Assembly: GCF_027923845.1 (NCBI RefSeq)
Contig: NZ_AP026933.1
Location: forward strand, 930,001-994,000
Length of the DNA stretch: 64,000 nucleotides
Direction of reading: 5' to 3'
DNA from: Spiroplasma ixodetis
GTDB taxonomy: Bacteria; Bacillota_I; Bacilli_A; Mycoplasmatales; VBWQ01
The notes beneath the pieces were generated by a model, which did no database searches, had not been told where the DNA came from, and saw only the letters and a program-made list of their open reading frames with translations. Each line of letters begins with the position of its first letter. Position 1 is the first letter of the stretch. This document shows, piece after piece, positions 58,593-64,000 of the stretch. The position numbers and the translations under genes were made by a program.

Positions 58593-59948
58593 ATGATAAA
58601 TACAATGGAATATTTAAGTTGTGATAAAAGAAATTGATATATTGATATACCTATGATTATTGCTCAAAAATCAACTAAATTATGATTAGGTAAAGGTTTT
58701 TTATTTAATTCAAGTAAAAAAGAAATATTAGATTATTTAAATGAAATGAATTTAAAAGATAAATGATTAAAAAAATTTTATAAATTTGGTTTACAAAATA
58801 GTTTAATGGGTAAAGTATTTATTATGATTATCATTAATGAAGATAATAGTAAATCACTTAAAATATTACCTAATAGTTTTTGTGGTAGAGTTGCTAAGTA
58901 TAATGAACAAGAACAATCAGCAGAATTTTATTTTATTAATGAACAAGCAGATAGTGCAACTTTAACATGAGTAACAATACAAAATGGAAAAGTAAAATAT
59001 GAAACATATAAAGATAATAATAAAGATATTATTTTAGGTTCTACAAGAACTAAATTAAAACCAAATATTACTCCTTTAAAAACTTATGAAATTAAAAATC
59101 CATTTAATTATATACCTATTTTTGAAATAACTAATTTACCAATTATTAATTTATATGGTAATACTACAACTTTAAATGCTTATCCAGATTGTACACCAGT
59201 ATGAGATTTAATATGAGATTTAAATCGTGTAATTAGACAAAAAAGATTAGAACGTGAATTAAATGTTACTACTTTATTTGCTGCATTAGATAATGAAACA
59301 GTTAAAGAAATGCAAGAAAATGGTAATATTGCAGAAAATCCTAAAAAAGATATGTTTGTTAATGTTGGTAGTGCTGGTTATGATAAAAATGGTAATGGTG
59401 GTATGCAAATTATTCAAGGTGACCCAAAATTTAGTGAATATTGATTAGATTATAATGGTACTGCTAAAGCAATATTTAATGGTGCTGGTTATGATTATGA
59501 TGAACATGGTAATGATGTTTATACGAATAAAACACAATCAATGTTTAATAATAAATTTGATATGGAAACAACAGAAATAAAAATAGCATTTTATAGTGCT
59601 TATTTTTATCGTATATTTGATTTATTACTGATTAGTGAAAATTTATGAAATGGTATTGGTGAAAAACCTTATTCATTTAAATTTATACCTATTGCTATGA
59701 CTGACCAAATAGTACAAGACCAAATTATTAATTCAAGATTAAATAATGGCACAATGACAGTAACAGAAGCAATTGGTGAATATGATAATATAGACCAACT
59801 TATGGCAGAAAATAAATTAGAAAATATTATTAATGAAAATCAAAAATTAAATAAAGATTTAGGAGGTAATGATAATGAGCAGACATCAACAAATTCAATT
59901 AATGAAACACGCTCACATGAGATTAAAAATGCAACAAATAATGATTAA
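58593..59948 (+). CDS. Phage portal protein
   Basis: The 451-aa protein MINTMEYLSCDKRNWYID starts in ATGATAA, which also ends the large terminase gene. Its length and features fit SPP1 gp6-type portals: an early segment KSTKLWLGKGFLF, a stem-type region with PVWDLIWDLNRVIRQKR, a loop with GMQIIQGDPKFSEYWLDYNGT, and an acidic Asn-rich C-terminal tail. The portal forms the dodecameric DNA gate at one capsid vertex and docks the terminase encoded just upstream. It is uninterrupted, the only large phage gene here without an IS. Confidence 0.85.
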
Positions 59949-60312
59949 AAGACAATCACATTGAAAAATATTTCCATTTATTATTAATAATGGTGCTATA
60001 CCTTTAACTGAAACTGGTTATAAACCAATTAATAGTAAAATTAGTGATTTTGGACAATATGAATTAATATTAACTGGTAATAATCCAGTTGTATGTATTT
60101 GAAAAAATAGTACAAAAATATATCAAAAAAATAAAGGTAAAATTAATGAAGAAACACATAAAGTTAATGGTCAAGATGAATTTTATACAAAACAATATAA
60201 AATTGATGATTATTGAAATGCTTATTTAATTGATGATACAAGTGGTGTTGATTTTAGTAATTTACCAAATAATCAAACGAACTTCTCCCCACATGTACTT
60301 GTGGAGGAAACA

Positions 60313-61134
60313 ATGAAATTGAATGAGTTCAATAATACTTTTCAAACTGAAAAACAATGTCTTGCATATATAGCAAGTTTGAAACAAATCAAATGTAGTA
60401 GGTGTTCTAGTTTTAATTTGAATACTTCTAATTTAAGAAGAATGAGATGTTTGAAATGTCATCAAACATTCAGTATTCTCACGGGCACTATATTTTCAAA
60501 GTCACAAACACCTTTAATATCTTGGTTTTATCTCATTTTTAGATGAATAAACACCAAACATGGAATTCCATCAACTGATGTTGCAAAAGAATTGGGAGTG
60601 ACCTTGAAAACAGCTTGAAGAATGGGTCATAAAATCCGAAGTGCCATTGCTAAACAAAAACCTCAATTCATTGTTGAAGGCATAGTGCAAATGGATGAAA
60701 TGTATCTTTCACATATGGGGTTTAAAAAACAAGGAAGATCCTTGTTGAATAAAACCTTGATTGTTGGTATTTATGAAAAAACAACCAACAATCTGATTGT
60801 GAAAGTATTGAAAAACGCAAACAGTAAAAATCTTTTGCAGTTTGCAATAAACCACATTTCTTCAAAGTGTGTTGTACATACTGATTTTTGAAAAGGATAT
60901 CGCGATTTGAAATCGGTTTTCACTAAGCATGAAACAGTTAACCATCAAGATGGCTATGTTTCAAAAACTGGTGTAAATACCAACCAAATTGAGTCAGTAT
61001 GAAAACATATACGAAGAACATTTAAAACACATATCAAAGTTGCAAAACATCATATTCATTTATATGCAAAAGAAGCTGCATATAAATTCAATAACATACC
61101 TAGTTTTGAAACTGTAATGCTATGTTTTATTTAA
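60313..61134 (+). CDS. IS1595-family transposase (subtype B)
   Basis: The 273-aa frame is intact, with its TAA directly abutting the next element. Confidence 0.9.
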
Positions 61135-61169
61135 CGGACTTCTCCCCACATGTACTTGTGGAGGGAATA

Positions 61170-61991
61170 ATGAAACTGAATGAATTCAACAATGCTTTTC
61201 AAACTGAACAGCAATGTCTTGCATATATAGCAAATTTGAAAGAAAACAAATGTATTAGGTGTTTTAGTTTTAATTTGAATACTTCTGATTTAAAAAGAAT
61301 GAGATGTTTAAAATGTAATCAAACATTTAGCATTCTCACAGGCACCATATTTTCAAGGTCACAAACATCTTTAACATCTTGGTTTTATCTTATCTTTAGA
61401 TGAATAAACACCAAACATGGAATTCCATCAACAGATATTGCAAAAGAATTGGGAGTGACTTTGAAAACTGCTTGAAGAATGACTCATAAAATCAGAACAC
61501 GTATTGCAAAACAAAAACCTCAATTTATTGTTGAAGGTACAGTGCAAATTGATGAAATGTATCTTTCACATATGGGTTTTAAAAAACAAGGAAGATCCTT
61601 GGTGAATAAAACCTTGATTGTTGGCATTTATCAAAAAACAACCAATAATTTAATTGTGAAAGTATTGAAAAACGCAAAGATTAAAAATCTTTTGCAGTTT
61701 GCAAAAAACCACATTTCTTCAAAATGTCTTGTATATACTGATTCTTGAAAAGGATATTGCGATTTTAAATCAGTTTTCACTAAGCATGAAACAGTTAACC
61801 ATCAAGATGGCTATGTTTCAAAAATTGGTGTAAATACCAACCAAATTGAATCAGTTTGAAAACATATAAGAAGAACATTTAAAACACATATCAAAGTTGC
61901 AAAACATCATGTTCATTTATATGCTAAAGAAGCTGCATATAAATTCAACAAGATACCTAGTTTTGAAACTGTAATTCTATGTTTGATTTAA
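61170..61991 (+). CDS. IS1595-family transposase (subtype A)
   Basis: Intact 273-aa frame with Ser to Ile in NAKIKNLL. An open extension upstream is noncoding left-end sequence. Confidence 0.9.
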
Positions 61992-62537
61992 AAATGTGGG
62001 GAGAAGTCCGTAGATAGGCTTTTCTCAACATTTATGTGATAAAATTAAAATAGTACATAAAGGGAGAAAAGCCTAATCAAATATTTAAAACAGTACAAAC
62101 AAAAAGACAATATACTTTAGTAATGTTTGAAGAACATATTACAATTGATGATTATTTACAATTTTTTGTAGTATTTAATGATGAAAATGAAAATATTGGT
62201 GGTAATAGTGGTAAAAATCAAGATAGACAATTATTATATATTTCAAATGTAACAAATTATTATAGTCCTTATAATGGTGCATTTAGTATGCAAGTTTTAA
62301 CTTTTAGCAGTTTAAATGATAGAGTAGTAAGTTCTGGTCAAAATACACTTGATTTTGTACAATATGCTTCACCTGGTAGTGGTTATGCTTTTCCTACTAT
62401 TCAACAAGGAAAAGTAACGTTAAATCGTACTTTAATGCGTGATATAGGAGTAAGATATTCTCATAGACAAAGTTATGGATTAGAATTATTGAACTTGTCA
62501 AGAAAAGTGGACAATAAAAGTAACCTTTTATTAAATT

Positions 62538-63482
62538 TTATAAAATAGCGTTTGTAAGTGTTAAATTTATAGGTATGAAGTAATTATTTGTTGGTTTGGA
62601 ATGAGCTAATCGATATTCGATTGGACTCATTCCTTTTAATTTTATTTGAGGTCGATAATTATTATAAAAGTAAATATATTTAGGTAAGTTGTCTTGTATT
62701 CATTCAATAGTTCTATTTTTTCTTGGAATTTGATATAGAAATTCTGTTTTCATTGTTCCAAATCAAGTTTCAGTAGCACCATTATCACAGGAATTACCTC
62801 TTCTAGACATTGAAATTTTTATTTTTAATTCATCACATAAAATTTTATAAGAAGGATTTGTATAGTGAAATCCTTGATCTGATTGTAAAATTCATGAAGT
62901 AGGTTTTTGAGCATTAACTCAAGCTTGGATAATGTTTTGGACAACAAATGTCATGTCTAAACTTGCACTTATTTTATAATCTAATATTTCATTATTATGA
63001 AAATCTTTAACAATTGATAAATAATATGTTTTACCATTAGTTAATAAATAAGTTATATCAGTACCTAATTTTTCATTTAAATTAGTAGTTGAAAAATCAC
63101 GTTTTAATAAATTATCATATCTTAAACTTCCTGATTTAGTTCTATAATCAAATTTTTTTATGCGAACCTTAGCTTTTAAACTCATATTTTTCATATATCT
63201 ATATACAATATGAAATTTTAATTTTAAATTATAAATTTTGTTAATTCATAAAGTTATCATTTTATAACCATAAATTTCTTGAAATTCATAAAAAATATTT
63301 TTAATTATATTAGCTAAAAATGTATCTCATTTATTAAATTCATTCATTCCATTCTTAATTCACTTATAATATCCTGATTTTGAAACATTTAATAATCAAC
63401 ATAAATAACTAATCTGATATTTTTTCTTCAATGAGAAAATCACAAAATATTTCTTCTTTTTTGTCGATTTTTCTAAATACTT
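62538..63482 (-). CDS. IS3-family OrfB transposase
   Basis: About 314 codons follow the slippery site, from KYLEKSTKKKKYFV to TLTNAIL. A helical HTH_21-like part (VSKSGYYKWIKNGMNEF) precedes the integrase core with LGTDITYLLTNGKTYY (first Asp), ILQSDQGFHYTNPS (second Asp) and CDNGATETWFGTMKTEF (Glu). It is expressed by -1 frameshifting from OrfA at A AAA AAG (63480-63485 on the plus-strand scale). The frame looks intact. Confidence 0.9.
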
Positions 63483-63757
63483 TTTATATCGTTCATTGCC
63501 TCAATATATTCAATTAATTCTTGTTTTGTCATTTCATTAAAATTTAAAGATTTGGGTCGACCTGTTCTTTTGATTTTTTTAGCACGAATTCCATTGCCAT
63601 ATTCTAAACCTTTTTCACCTAATAATTTATATGCTTTAATTCATTCTTTTATTGATGATCGACCAATACCATACTCTAATGCGGTTTTATCAATTGTTTT
63701 AATTTTACTTATTTTTATTATTTTTAACTTTTCTTCTTTTGATAGTCATTTAGCCAT
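63473..63757 (-). CDS. IS3-family OrfA (helix-turn-helix protein)
   Basis: The 94-aa protein MAKWLSKEEKLKIIKISK has a helix-turn-helix (KTALEYGIGRSSIKEWIK) and the TGRPKSLNFNEM linker. It ends at a TAG just past an A5-G slippery sequence that leads into OrfB. The ATG follows AAGGAAGGTG. Confidence 0.9.
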
Positions 63758-64000
63758 AAAAAAATGAACACCTTCCTTAAAGTATTTTTAACACAAAGGT
63801 TACAATTCTGTGTCTACTTTATTCTAGATGTTCATTATTATCAAGTTGTTATTATTATGGAAGACCAATAATTCAAGGTCAAGAACCAATACAACAAAAT
63901 AATGAAGAAATATTTGAAAGTAAAGTATTTGCTTCAAGAAGATTATTTATTGCTGGTAATAATGAAAAATCTACAACTAATATTAAAAATAATGGTGGTT

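Larger units (their letters stand above)
56170..58599 (+). pseudogene. Phage terminase large subunit (TerL), broken by IS1595
   Basis: Removing IS1595 (56813-57752, duplication TAATATTT) yields exactly 493 aa (DNNIFKLFHY at the joint). The ATPase half has a Walker A-like YNLSGSRYSSKTYS and a Walker B FDLAIEWCEEANEFS typical of PBSX/Terminase_3 enzymes. The nuclease half contains GGLDIGMATSPSGHPTA, then CYVDYGNGGLVFIDVLKS and HDDTWDSDMYALMHEM. Such enzymes cut and translocate phage DNA into the procapsid. The Walker A reads SRYSSKT instead of the usual GxGKS/T, possibly a real variant. The stop overlaps the portal start. Confidence 0.88.
60278..62073 (+). mobile_element. Tandem IS1595-B / IS1595-A composite
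   Basis: A B copy (60278-61134) runs straight into an A copy (61135-62073) at the B transposase stop codon. The B right end is missing and a single 8-bp duplication TAATCAAA (60270-60277, 62074-62081) brackets the pair. Confidence 0.93.
62490..63834 (-). mobile_element. IS3-family element (distinct from the IS150-like one)
   Basis: The 24-bp imperfect inverted ends start TGAACTTGTC and TGAACATCTA. A 4-bp duplication TTAT (62486-62489, 63835-63838) flanks it, and excision keeps the phage frame. It is single-copy in the window. Confidence 0.92.
59875..64000 (+). pseudogene. Phage structural-type protein, interrupted by IS1595 pair and IS3, runs off window
   Basis: ATG 59875 (MSRHQQIQLMKHAHMRLK) follows AGGAGGTAATGATA and lies inside the end of the portal gene. 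Joining 59875-60277, 62082-62489 and 63839-64000 keeps one frame (PNNQIFKTV and GLELLSSCYYYG at the joints). The protein is beta-rich with ISNVTNYYSPYNGAFSMQV and YASPGSGYAFPTIQQG. Position after the portal suggests a head-tail joining or minor head protein. No family is recognised and the C-terminus is outside the window. Confidence 0.55.

Noticed and set aside
62841-62900. Possible tRNA or other RNA genes
   Set aside because: No cloverleaf or other structured RNA could be supported here or elsewhere in the window.

Overview
The window is AT-rich DNA from a mollicute that reads UGA as tryptophan, almost certainly a Spiroplasma. TGA codons interrupt nearly every gene at Trp positions (transposases, MnmA, terminase, portal). 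With UGA read as Trp, those genes become long, sensible proteins. Only a few chromosomal genes remain: mnmA (23.7-24.8 kb), a YitT-family membrane protein preceded by a lipoprotein gene (13.0-15.1 kb), a DUF3137-like protein with a membrane neighbour (10.7-12.9 kb), and some surface or membrane proteins of unknown function.

Much of the sequence is insertion sequence (IS). I count 18 copies of an IS1595-family element in two subtypes (A, left end CGGACTTCTCCCC; B, left end CGAACTTCTCCCC; 8-bp target duplications). There are also 7 IS256-family copies or fragments, 6 IS5-family, 4 IS30-family, two IS150-like IS3 copies, a different IS3 element, and a UPF0236/ISLre2-like gene. Many are nested, chimeric or recombined, and decayed relics lie at 9.1-10.7 kb.

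With the IS removed in silico (one target duplication kept each time), a tailed-phage genome reappears. On the plus strand from 33.8 kb to the right edge: small terminase (split over 33.8-40.9 kb), scaffold-like protein, candidate major capsid protein, several small and membrane proteins, a tail-fibre-like protein, large terminase, portal and a further structural-type protein running off the window. A second tail-fibre gene and its neighbour lie on the minus strand at 0.9-5.8 kb. Most joints close in frame, which supports the reconstruction. The phage is clearly inactive here and may represent a poorly described Spiroplasma tailed phage lineage.

Layout: 1-5.75 kb phage tail genes with three IS1595 copies; 5.75-10.7 kb nested IS and relics; 10.7-15.8 kb chromosomal membrane and lipoprotein genes; 15.8-18.9 kb IS; 18.9-23.5 kb a repeat-rich surface protein broken by three IS and three poly-A frameshifts; 23.7-26.2 kb mnmA and a membrane protein; 26.2-29.9 kb IS mosaic; 30.0-33.7 kb a hypothetical gene, a UPF0236 gene and IS1595 copies; 33.7-64 kb the shattered prophage, with a foreign 2.6-kb segment (37.2-39.8 kb) between two direct IS5 copies inside the small terminase gene.
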